Below, one piece after another: positions 39,301 through 52,900 of a stretch of DNA of 64,000 nucleotides. Within the stretch, counting starts at the first letter, position 1, and every line of letters begins with the position of its first letter. A model generated the notes under the pieces. It saw only the letters and a list, made by a program, of their open reading frames with translations, ran no database searches and had not been told where the DNA came from. Source of the stretch: Siphonodentalium dalli (taxonomy: Eukaryota; Mollusca; Scaphopoda; Gadilida; Siphonodentaliidae). The position numbers and the translations under genes are program-made. The stretch covers positions 69,587,319-69,651,318 of the forward strand of contig CP136069.1 of assembly GCA_032622095.1 (NCBI GenBank), written 5' to 3'.

Positions 39301-40929
39301 AACATGTGGCGGCACTGATCCACGTTTCTATGTACAGTAGAATGGAGCAATACTGATAGGATGGCACAGTTTTACAAAATATCTCTAGAATGGAGGGAAT
39401 GCAATGAAATGGCATGTTACTGGGGCAAGATGTCCTGGGCTGATTGAGAAATATTTGGAAGAAACTTAAGATAGATCTAGCCACAGGATATCCTTGCAGA
39501 AGATCAATAGCTGTAATAAAACATGGTCCAGCAATGAGCCTCAGCTGTATGCAGAATGGAGAGCTACAGTAATGCCCCTTTACAGTATATGACCCGCAGT
39601 ATATGAATGGCAGCAAGCCATATTTCAGACAAAATCCTGAAAAATTTCCCATAATTCTGCTGTGGTTTTGGGGTCGATTATTTAGGACATTACTGTACAG
39701 AAAAGAAGGCAGTCTCTTTGAAAAGCCGGCGAAAATATAAACCGGCCAAATAAAGCTTCAACAGCCTAAAATATCTTCGGTCTGTCTCAATAGAACCAGA
39801 CAAATATGGATATCATTGGAACCGGCTCCTTGACCACATTGTGATAGTTACAGTTATGCCCTGTGCCAATGCATTCTCTTATATATGCGAGTCGACCATA
39901 GGTCGCCTCGCATATATAAGAGAATGCATTGGCCTAAAAAAAAACTTGTTTTAACACTTTTTACCATTTTTTCTTACATTCTTTAACAATTTTATAATTT
40001 TTAATGTGTTAAGCCAATGCATTCTCTTATATACGCGAGGCGACCTATGGTCGACTCGCATATATAAGAGAATGCATTGGCACAGGGCCGTTCTGTTGGG
40101 TAAAGGGGCTATCGGCTGTACATCCAATATGATTTTCTTCGGCATTTCAAAGAGACTGATAGGAAGGCACATAATGTTAGTTTTACAAACATTCCATAGA
40201 TGGAATCTAATAAAATGGTGTGTTGCTGGGGCAAGATGTCCTGGATAAAAAATTAAATATTTGGAAGATACCGGTAAAACTGAATGTAGTGAGACTGATA
40301 GTTTTACAAACATTTCTCTATGGGCTGTTCACGACATGTCTACTGAGAAATATCTGAATAAAGATAGGCTACTTTGTGGAGATCAATAGCTTTATAAGAA
40401 GTTGATAAATGTACATGTAAATGGTGTATTACTAGGTATTAAAATATTTATTATATTAAGATGATAATATTGAAGATTGAATTAATTAAATGAGATTCAT
40501 ACTAATATTAGATGTACATCTTGAGAACAGTAGTGCCCTAAATAATCGACCCCTTAACTCATTGAGTGCCAGGTCTCCTGAGGGGAATCGATATCTGTAC
40601 GCCAGGTCTCCTGGGAAAAAAGAACATTATTCACACTAACTATATATTTAGTTTGACTATTAAATATAGGACAGAATCGAATTGACAGCAGGCATTGCTA
40701 GTATAGGCCCTATCCATGACCTCCTTTTAAACTCCATGTCCGGTACTCGGGTGTCATCATAGGTCAAAAATTTCATGTTGCCATGGCAACGAGGACTTAA
40801 AATTGACACCGATTGACAGAAATCACAAAGTTGTTGTTTTGTGTGGCCATCTAAATAATTTATTCAGTGTAGTTTTAGACATTAATTAGCTGGTGAAATA
40901 ACATAGCATTTTAGAAGGGCAATTAGGAT

Positions 40930-40962
<33 letters not shown>

Positions 40963-43900
40963 AATCGGTGTGACTAAACGAATTTTGTGAATGTGATGAC
41001 ATTTACAATTAACATTCTCCGAGAAAAGCAGTTTATTAAATTGAAAACTATTTGGAAATGTATTGTTTCGTTCTTTTTGGCCTATAATAGTCGCACTTTC
41101 CGCAGTGGGACGTACTTCCAGTTTGTACTGTATCTAGGTGACAATGCCACATATTAGTACATCGGATTAACCCGGTGACGATTATATCCGATTCAGCGCA
41201 TTGAATACCAAATTTTAGTTCGATATCGTAAATAATGTAAGAGCAATATACTGACAATTTTTTTCTACAGTAAATTCTCATTGTAATTTGGCGAACCCCT
41301 TGAGGTACAGAGTTTGATTGACATATTGTGTACGGTGTCGACATCAGCGTTCCTCTGTCGTTTGGTGTCAAACCAAGTTTACGATGGATCAGGGCATGCC
41401 CGACTTTATATGAATCGACCTTTACGCAATTAAAATCGGGTTCCAATTAACATATATGTATGCTGTATCCGTTGACCTCTTAGAGAGTTTGAACTCTGCA
41501 AGTCTAAGTCACGCCCACAGATCACATCAATTTTCACCACCTGTTTTCATACGACTGTATCTCCTAAACGCCTCGACATGCGGAGCTGCCTGAGGCGTCA
41601 TTTGAACGGAGACATGCTGGGATATACCCCGATGTACAAGTTGAATCTGCGCATGCGCGTATATACAGAAACCTCCACCCCCCCCTGGAAATTAAACAAA
41701 CACTTCTCCCAAAATGTGACTTGTAGTATGCAGGGTTCTAATCATGTGCAAACAGATTGAAATTGTGAGATTGGATTAGAAGGCAGAATGTTACAAACGG
41801 TGTGTGTTGGGCGACGAGTTATCTCGTCGCCGGCGCTCAGATGGTGTCTTTCGGGCGACGAGATATCTCGTCGCCGGCGCTCAATGAGTTAATAACCACA
41901 GCAGAATTATGGGTAACTTGTCAGGATTTAATCGGAAATATGACTTGTTGCCATTCATCGGAAAACTCTCACTGACTAAATCTTGAAAAGTTACCCATAA
42001 CTCTGCTGTGGTTAAGGAGTCGATTATTTAGGGCATTACTGTATTACATATGTACATCATGTGACACCCTTCACATAATGAATTACTACTGATATGTATT
42101 ATTAATAGCTAAAAGTAGTCATAAATATTTCATAGGGTCCAAAATCATTTTCGCAGAATAAACGACTGGAGTCTGTTTATGAGAAAATAGTGTTGTTCAA
42201 ACTTCTTACTACTCACAGTATTAAGGTGATATGATTATGTTTGTTTTTATCAGTTTGTACTTAACCCTTTGAGTGCCAGGGGCCGATCTCATCGGCCCTA
42301 AACCTACAAAATAAGTCTGTTAAAGAATATAAGAATAAATTATTAAAATTGTAAAAAATTGTAAACAAAAAAAGGGTTAATTAGTTGCTATCAGGTCACA
42401 TTCAGTTGCTGGCTGAATGATTGCATGCAAAGCTGGAGCAACCATGCTTGAAACCGTAATCGTAACTATGGATATGGCAAAACAACAACGGATAAAAAGA
42501 ACACAAATTCTAGTGATGTAGTAACCTACATGTACTCATAATTCGTATCCATAGTAGTTCATTATGCGAAAGGTGACAATCCTTTGAGTTGTCTGTAGAA
42601 CACAGACTGAGAACATAGGGAAGTCAGGGGCAACAAGGCATAGTGATACACTCAATCACACAGAAGCAGACATGTACCCATGTTTAATACTAGTGTCTGT
42701 GAGACATTTTTACATCTGTGAGTTGTCCATGCAACCAGGGGTCGATTTAATGTTTTAAATTTGTATAGCATTTTGCAGACAGGCTAGATTTTGTACATGT
42801 ATAGCATTCCCAACCAATACATGTTTTTTCATTGTAAATTAGTGAGCAGAATTTGATGCAAATCCAGTTAAATAGAGCCCTGTGTGTAACATGTTTTTCA
42901 TGTTACAGTCTTTAACCCATATGAAGGCCTCAGTGGCGCTGCGGCTTGGGCAAGGGAGGGGGAGGTAGACGCCATACAGGACAAATATTTTATGGCATGT
43001 GGGACATTACTTTTTTTGTACTGGTGTGAGTTGTCCTTAGAACATGTGTTCTATGTTGCAGTCATTAGTACATTAGTACTCATTATCCCAGACAGGTGGG
43101 GATAGGAAAGTGAGGTGGAGGTCAAAATTTGGAGGATGGCTGAGAGGAGGTACTGGTGAAGACACCACACAAAAGCAGGCCTAGACCCATGGTGTCTGTG
43201 AGACATTATTACATCTGGTAGTTGTCTGTGGAACACATGTTCTGAGTTACAGTCATTACCCCAGACACCAGCTAATCTCTGGTGTGAGGGAACCTAAGTT
43301 AAGATATCCCAGCTAATCTCTGTTAAGAAGGAAGTCTCTAATATCCTGGTTGGGTACACAGATGGAGAACTGTTTCTACCTACAGTAGCCACATAGTTGT
43401 ATGGCACTTAAAGTAGTCAGTATATTTATTTAACTACTATAATGCAGATGGACAATAAGATATCTACATGTATTTCTATAGTAAATTTAATGCATGTATC
43501 AACATTTTGAATACATCTACAATGTAATACAACTCAAACATGTATGTACATCTTTGATCCTTTGTTTGATGTTTGATTATTGTGATGTTATTTCAGAGGT
43601 AAGACATATGTGTCTTTTTGTTCTGAATAAAAATTGTATTTTAGTATTTATTAAACACTGGTTTCAATCTGTAGGTATACAAGTTTTACATTTGTTAAAA
43701 CACTCCTAAAAAGCTGGTGCCGGCCCAGAAGCAACCAAGGGAACAGAGGGGGGGGGGGGGGCACAACTTCCAGAAAAAGGCATTTTTTTTTAGTCAGAGC
43801 TATTATCATAAATACCACAAATGCAACATTTTGGTAATCACACATGCAGAGCTCAATTTAACTGGATTCGCATCGCAAATTGCGCTGCAATATTCCAATT

Positions 43901-46900
43901 TCTGCTGATCAATTTACAATGCAAAACATATTTTGGTTAGGAATGCTATACAGTATACAGAATCTACCAAGTGTTGCAAAATGCTATACAAACTAAAAAA
44001 AATTAAAACTACCCCTGCATTCATGTATAGCATTGAAAAACACTTTCCATATTGAGCGACGTATAACCAGGGAAGGATCCAGCGCTATTTTGATACCTGT
44101 TACACTTTGGGTGCCCAAGCTCTGTCCCCAAATTCCAAGTGGATAGTAATTATTCAAGCTGAATTATCTATATTTTCAAGGAAATTTTCTATAAATTAGT
44201 ATAAATCATCATCAAGCTATGGAAATCATCAATCTGATATAATCTATAGAGACTTTATTTGCACAATCAGTTGTCCAGGAATATTTTAACGCTTCAATGA
44301 ATGGAGCTTCCTGAATTTTGGGAAAACCCTGTGCCATGCAATGTATTCTCTTATATATACAAGTCTCCTAGTGGGTACCCCGCAAATATAAGAGAATGTT
44401 TGACCTAACTACATGTATATTTACAATCACATTGTAAGTCAGTGAATTCTCTTATATACTTACAGTAATGCTCTAATTAATCGACTCCATAACCACAGCA
44501 GAATTATGGGTAACTTTTCAGGATTTAGTCGGAAATATGGCTTGTTGCCATTCATAGGAAAGCTCTCTCCGATTACTTAGGGCATTACTGTATGTGAGGC
44601 TCCCTTTTGGAGATTTGCATATATAAGATAATGCACTGGCACAGGATATTTAAGGCTGCACCAGCGCAACTCACGTTATGAAATGGATAACATCCCAATT
44701 TACCTATGTACCTGCATATAGGGACATCTTCAGATGTACGGTAGAACAGGTGTCCCAAAAAATCTCTGGATTCTTCCCTGGTATAACATTTTCTCTTAAA
44801 ACAATATACAAGTAACAATACTTTTTAGCTCATATAAATGGAATTTATTGACATACTGTGAAGACACTTTAATTAAAGGACACTTTCTGTTGCCCTGGAA
44901 CCAGTATCTTCTGAATACGAAGTTGAAAACAATATGTGTGGCTTTAACCCTTTACCCAACAGAAGGGCCCTGTGCCAATGCATTCTCTTATATATGCGAG
45001 TCGACCATAGGTCGCCTCGCATATATAAGAGAATGCATTGGCTTAACACATTAAAAATTATAAAATTGTTAAAGAATGTAAGAAAAAATGGTAAAAAGTG
45101 TTAAAAAAAGATTTTTTTTAGGCCAATGCATTCTCTTATATATGCGAGGCGACCTATGGTCGACTCGCATATATAAGAGAATGCATTGGCACAGGGCATA
45201 ACTGTAACTATCACAATGTGGTCAAGGAGCCGGTTCCAATGATATCCATATTTGTATGGTTTTATTGAGACAGACCGAAGATATTTTAGGCTGTTGAAGC
45301 TTTGGATGGGTCTATTATACATATGGAGGGATATCCAGGTAATATATGTATGAGCAGATGACAGACAATAGAAATTGCAGAAGGAAAGAATTATTTGGAA
45401 TCCTATTCATTGGTCGTAGGAAATGTTCAGATAATAAGTTCAACAAGCATCAATTTGAAGGAAAAATTAATTTTTCTTTATAACCTTGTATGCTATAGTA
45501 CTATAACAACACAATTACCCTCACAATATAAGAGATATGTTTTAATTTATTATGTAAACAAGTGGGGGTTTTTATACTGTTTGTGAGAAAAATAAATCAA
45601 ATACTTTTCGTTGCATATTCTACTTTTTTGTTAGCCATTGGCAGAACTATTGGCTTCCTTCACTTCTCTCAATTGAAACCTCCAAGTTGGCCCCTGAAGT
45701 ACATGTAAGTGCCAGTTGGGAAGTTTCTAGGTGGACACCCCCCCCCCCCCCCCCACCCCCTCCACACAGAATTTAAGAATAATTGAAATTTGAGTAATCA
45801 TAAAGTAGTATTGTGTATTCTCTATTCTCAATTTCACATTGTGTATAAATGTTAATGTTTTGACCCGAAGTTGTTGACTTTCGCATATAGACCGACTCGG
45901 ATCTTTCTATTCCAAGTCAATATAGACATACAATAATGTGTCCCGCATCACATTTTTTGCCTGCGAGACATGATTTATTAAGCCTTGTAATAAACCATGA
46001 ATGAAATTAATTTCTGAACACCTGAATATGTTGCACAGGTGAAAAAAAGCTGACATGGGACGATTTCATCCCTGAGTTAACGCATTATACTCGACAGTCC
46101 TATTGTGGTGGACCCCATAATCATCGTTATGTCTATACACTTCAGCGCATATACGACAGACGGCCGAATAAAAAGTATCCTGTCTGAAGTCACATGATAT
46201 CTGTCGGTTACACCTTGACAATTAACCTGAAAGTTATTTGTTCATTTAACCCTGAACTACTAAATACTCATTGATGAGTAGTTATCCCACAGGAAATATT
46301 CACATAATAAGTTCACTGCGTTGTTTGTTGAACTTATTATCTAAACATTTCCCACCAATGAATATGAATTCTTCTGCATTTGTATTATCATTTCATTCGG
46401 CGGTGTTGACCATGTTAAAAAAATTGGTTCAAAACAAAATACGGCCTTCAGCCATTTGTACTACACCCCCGCCCCCGCCCTCACCCCACCCAAATTTTTT
46501 TTTTTTAAAATAACAATTTGAGCTTACTAAGAATATCTGATATACCCCTAATATCAATGCCAAAATGAGGTCAAATTCTAAGTCGAAAAAGGGCTGAAAC
46601 TCATTTGAGACAGAACCCATATTCAAATTGGTCTGTATTTTTAGCTGGGAAACAGACATACCAGTTTTGGTTGAGATCAAATAATCCAAACAGAAGTTAT
46701 CAGTCGGAAACAAAATTTTTATGAAATACCTAGGTCAAATTCTAAGTCGAAAAAGGGGCCATAACTCATGTAAAAATAATTGGACGAAACCCATATTCGA
46801 ACTTGGCCTGTATATTTAGCTGGGAAATACCAACTTCGGTTCAGATGAAATAATTTTATAGACATAATAAAGGTCTGAGACTGAGCTTATGAGGTCTTAA

Positions 46901-49900
46901 TTGTTCCAACTTAACAGATTTGTTATCAAGAAACCATTGAGTGTTAGTGTCTACATTGACAAAGCCACTTTCTACTAATTTGACAGATTTGAAGTATGTC
47001 TAGCTTTTTCTTGTTCCATATGAATGGTGACATTATTTGTGGCAAATGTGTACCCACTCACGACAAGTCGACCAACCAAAGTCCGCTGAATAGGAGTCCG
47101 CTGTGATCAATGACAGAGCTGTGTGGGGGACCGCCTTCCTATCAAACCCCGTCTTATTTGATGTTAGCGGACATAAACAAATGAACAATAAGGACACTTT
47201 TTTATATGTTGGTTTGCACAGGTGTTAGTAAAACAAATTCAAAATTCATACTTACAGTAATGCTCTAAATAATCGACACCTTAACCACAGCAGAATTATG
47301 GGTAATTTTTCAGGATTTAGTCGTAAATATGGCTTGTTTCCATTCATCGGAAAGCTCTCGGCGAGAGCTTTCCGATGAATGGCAACAAGCCATATTTCCG
47401 ACTAAATCCTGCAAAGTTACCCATAATTCTGCTGTGGTTAATGTGTCGATTATTTAGGGCATTACTGTATTTAATTTCCTCTGAGGCTATTGGGGTGGAC
47501 AGCGAAAAACAAAACAATTAGGTCACTTTTTATTTTTTGGTTTACAGATATTTACAAGCGAACTATAAAAAGATGCATACTTTCCCCAAGTTAATTTTTA
47601 TTAACCCTTTCAGTGCCAAGTCCGATTTTTGTATCAAACCATATTATCTTGATCATTTTTTCAAATTTATTGATTATAATAATGTGATAAATTGATACAT
47701 TTCAATAAATTTGAAAAATGATCAAGGAAATATGGGTTGATACAAAAATCGGTCTTGGCAATGAAAGGGTTAAACCTATTCTACTTTTTGTTAAGATTGT
47801 GCTATGTAAAATAACATGTTTGGCAGAATTCCTGAGCCTGGGTTCGAACCTGCACCCATGATCGTCTGAACAACCAAAGTGCAAGAATACTTTGGCAACT
47901 AGAGGTTTGACTGTCCCAATGGGACTACGGATACCCCCCTGTTTTTAAAATACTAAGATGTTTCACATGTCAGTAAACATTTAGTTAAAATAATAAAATA
48001 ACAGTTCCCATTGCAGGTGTACAACCATAACCCTAATCTTAAACCTATTGACTGAAAAAATGTAGGAATAAAAGCTTGGACAAAATTATGTATGTTGCGA
48101 AAAAAATTCGAAAAAGGGGAATAACTCCACAAAAAAATGTCGGACAGACGTCATAATCACAGGTGCACAAGTTCCCATGGTACTAAATATCTGTGCCACA
48201 TTTTTAAAAAATTGACAGAAAAATGTAGGAAAAAAAGCTCGGACAAAAGTATACATGTTGTGAAAATTTACTAAGTCGAAAAAGGGGGGATAACTCCACG
48301 AAAAAAAGTATGACAGACGTCATAATCGCAGGTGCACAGGTTCCCATGGCGGTTGATGTCTGTGCCAAGTTTCACGACAATTGATTAAAAAACAACTGAG
48401 AAAAACTCCGGACAAATTTGTGTCCACGGACAGACGATGAACGACGGACGACAGACGACGGACAAGCTGACTCCGGTATACAATTTGTCCAAGTGTTTGA
48501 ACCAAGAAATAAAACAGTGTGGCCTAACTGTTCCTTTTGTGGTATGTGGGTCGTTTATATAGGTCGTATTCATTTTTGTGGCAGGCTAAATATACACTCC
48601 TGAATGCAAACACTTGTTTATATTGGAACTCTGTTGAGGACAATGACCTAAGAGGTTTATGGCGATCAGAAATTCATTGATACGGAGATAGTGATCATAA
48701 AAACTCCAAATTTAACACCTGCGTGCGAAAGTTAGGTCTTTTTTATATTAACTTGGTTAGCTACTAGTAGTACGATTTCCTGAAATTCCCTGAGGTTTCA
48801 GTCGTGGACAGTGACATATACCGGTAGATCATACCATCAATCTCTACTCTGGCTAACGCCCATAGATATCATATTCCGCTAGTACAAAACCTTGGAACTT
48901 TTTTAACTTTTGACAGGGAACCTTATAGAGTCAAAAGAATAACATGGGGAATATATTTCTTAGTTATTATGTGTTACTTAATAATGTACTTCCGGTTAGA
49001 TCCAACTCGAACTTTCATGAATTAAATAAATTTGTGAGCGTTTTGCATTCTCCTGGTTAATTCATTGTTTATTGCAATATCAGCTCACAAATACCACGGA
49101 AAAGCATTCTTTTTTAATTGGGACATTCACCTACAGTGAAGTATATTATTAAGGAACAGATAATAACTAATATATTCCCCGCGTTATTTTTTTGACTGTA
49201 TAATGTATATCCCTGTCAAAACTTCAAAAAGTTCCAAGGTTTTGTACTAGTGGAATATGATCTCTAAGGGCGTCAGCCAGAGTAGAGATTCATGACATGA
49301 TCTAATATACCAGTAAACATGTAAGAGGTTTATTGCGATCAGGAAGTCAATGATAAGAGATTTGTTAGTAACACCTGTGTTTGGACTTGTTTGAAGGCCC
49401 ACTTAATGTTTGAGTCCCAGATTATTTCCATACAAAGTCAGTATTATTGACTACATGTATATTGTTGGGATGAAATAAAACCATAATCATACATGTATAT
49501 ATTCCACCGTGATACTGATACAGAGCAGTTGTGGCTTAGAGTGTCCACCAAGTAATAGATATTCTCAGATTCACCCCAAGACTTCCCTCTTTATTTACCC
49601 TAAATGCATAAAATTCCAAACTAGGATATTGAGTTATTCACCTCACATCTAGAATAATATAGACTGGTAGTACAGTCCAGATCAAAATTAACCACAGTTG
49701 ATAATACAATGTTTTGAACTTCCTCTTTCAAATGGTACATAACATACATGTATATGTTGTATATAATGTGATCTGGGCATTTTAACATTAAGTGGGTCTT
49801 TAACATTCACTCCTTGAAATAATTTAGGAATTCTCCATGTTACTTCCTGTCATAACAACAGACTCAACAAAAATAATTCAGTCTACACTTCATATATATT

Positions 49901-52900
49901 AAAGAAACTTCAGACCGTTTTAATGTTTAGAATTGCTATGTGAATGTTCAAACATACTAAGTTAAAAAACTCGTAAATTTTGAATTCCAATTGGCAGCAA
50001 ACGTAATTCTTTTTTATATTAATTTAATATACCCCTGTACATGTATCTCGCTAGTGAGGGCAGATTCATTTCCGTTTGTTTATCAGCAATTAATTCAAGA
50101 CGAATAACAGACTAAATATTTACATTTTTTGCTTAGTTCAGATCTTATGTTTTGTGAAAGGGTATAAATTGAGGAGGGGACTAAAAATAGGGTCGGGAGG
50201 GTAATAATTGTTAATCAAGCAATTTTGTTATATTGGCCTCAGTCTAACGGTATGTTCAAGTCAGGGTGAAATTTAAGTACATGTGGAATGAGAATTTCAT
50301 ATTACAAGTATTTTATCTACAGATATCTTCCACTGTCCTATTATTGCACCCCTGACTTTTTATTTAAATTCCAAAGAAAGTATTCAGTATTCTGGGTCAA
50401 CTTATCTATATGTACAATCATTGTACTGTATGTCACTCAGGTCATATATGGTAACTTAAGATGACTTAACCCTTCCTATACTAAATGGATTCTCCCATTT
50501 CGTTATAAAAGGATACATTTGCATGGTCTATTATTCATTAGGAGGGATGTTCATGTAGTAAAAGCAGATGACAAACAGCATAAGGATTCATATTCATTGG
50601 AGGCAAATGTTCAGATAATAAGTTCAAAAAACAAACTATGGTAGTTTTGTTGAATTAACCCTTTACCCAACAAAACGGCCAAAACCGGCCAAATAAAGCT
50701 TCAACAGCCTAAAATATCTTCGGTATGTCTCAATAGAACCATACAAATATGGATATCATTGGAACCGGCTCCTTGACCACATTGTGATAGTTACAGTTAG
50801 CCCTGTGCCAATGCATTCTCTTATATATGCGAGTCGACCATAGGTCGCCTCGCATATATAAGAGAATGCATTGGCCTAAAAAAAAACTTTTTTTACCATT
50901 TTTTCTTACATTCTTTAACAATTTTATAATTTTTAATGTGTTAAGCCAATGCATTCTCTTATATAAGAGAATGCATTGGCACAGGGCCGTTCTGTTGGGT
51001 AAAGGGGCTATCGGTTGTACATCCAATATGATTTTCTTCGGCATTTCAAAGAGACTGATAGGAAGGCACATAATGTTAGTTAATTTTTAATGTGTTAAGC
51101 CAATGCATTCTCTTGTATATGCGAGGCGACCTATGGTCGACTCGCATATATAAGAGAATGCATTGGCACAGGGCCCTTCTGTTGGGTAAAGGGTTAATCA
51201 GTCTTTCCCATGAGGAAAACACAGCAAGAGCAATTAAGTTGGGGTTTTCATTGTGGGATAGACATACATGTATGTCCAGTTTCACTTTCACATGCCAATA
51301 AGTGAATGGAGGCGGGACAGGATCTAAGTAAATTTCAATGAGTTCAAACATTGATCGATATTTACAGACACCATATTAAAGTAAGAGGGGTGAGTGCAAA
51401 TTTTAGCATCCGTCAATTGAAAATTGTACAGGTGTGAGTGCAATCGATCGTGCCCATCTCCTGGGAAGGACTGAATTTATAATCTGAATATTTCCTCATC
51501 AATGAGTATTTAGTATAGAAAGGGTTAAATAAGAGTGCAGTTTGTGATCTGGCACTAAATACTCATTGATGAGTACAGTAATGCCCAAAATAATCGACTC
51601 CTTAACAACAGCAGAATTATGGGTAATCCTGAAAAATTACCCATAATTTTGCTGTTAAGGAGTCAATTATTTAGGGCATTACTGTAGTTCCCACAGGAAA
51701 TGTTCAGATAATAATTTCAACAAATGACCATTGGTTATTATTATCTGAGCATTTCTCATCAAAGAACATGAATCCTTCTGCACTTGTATTTTCTTTCGTC
51801 ACACTGTTTTCTGCTCATTTTGTCTGAATTTTTCTCTCCAAATAAATAAATTGGAAGCTAGTACATTGACTGCATTCTCTAATATATGTGAGGCGCCATA
51901 TGGAAGACTCGTATATATAAGAGAATGCACTGGCACAGGATTTTTAATGCTGCACCAGCACAGCTCCCGTCATTAAAGGGTTATTAATAAATACAAAAAT
52001 ATCTTCCTCCAGGGTCCCCCTGTGCTAAAAAATATAATAGCATTTTGATTTAGATCCCAAAGGTAGTATATGTTCGGTGTGTTTTGAACTTAGCATAGAT
52101 TACTAGTCGCATTAACCCTTTACCCAACAAACCGGCCAAAACCGGCCAAATAAAGATTCAACAGCCTAAAATATCTTCGGTCTGTCTCAATAGAACCATA
52201 CAAATATGGATATCATTGGAACCGGCTCCTTGACCACATTGTGATAGTTACAGTTATGCCCTGTGCCAATGCATTCTCTTATATATGCGAGTCGACCATA
52301 GGTCGCCTCGCATATATAAGAGAATGCATTGGCCTAAAAAAAATCTTTTTTTAACACTTTTTACCATTTTTTCTTACATTCTTTAACAATTTTATAATTT
52401 TTAATGTGTTAAGCCAATGCATTCTCTTATATATGCGAGGCGACCTATGGTCGACTCGCATATATAAGAGAATGCATTGGCACAGGGCCCTTCTGTTGGG
52501 TAAAGGGTTAATCAGTCTATAGGTATCATCATTATATATCATCCAGGTCATACAAGACCACTCAAATAAGACTGAAAACGAATATACGCAGGACAAAAAA
52601 TTACACAATCAGGGTACAGACATGACAGAGATCCCAATTGTAGTACATGTATAATAATCATTGTGCTTCAAACTTAGCATAGATTACTACATGTACATAA
52701 TAAAACTCACAAATATTTTTTTAAACAAATTCCATCCATATGTTTGTAATTTTGTAAACCAGGTTTCAATATCCGTGTGACTTCAAGTGTCAATTTCATC
52801 TTATATAAAAATTTCTCCCTCCCCCTTTAACTACTAAAACAAGAGCACCCAATTCCAACAAAGGACCATAACTCGGGTGAAAACTGGTAGGCAGAAACCA

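Larger units (their letters stand above)
40527..42043. mobile_element. mariner-type MITE split by a 1.3-kb TTAA element
   Basis: Left part 40527-40557 (CAGTAGTGCCCTAAATAATC), right part from about 41893 ('aaccacagcagaattatggg') to GCATTACTGTA at 42043. The split falls at the TTAA in 'ccttaacc'. Confidence 0.85.

Noticed and set aside
39143-39652. 169-aa minus-strand ORF
   Set aside because: It spans two units of a diverged tandem repeat and part of a mariner MITE, so its composition is repeat-derived.
46429-46713. Minus-strand ORF of 94 aa
   Set aside because: Shadow of core-repeat sequence and a C-rich tract.
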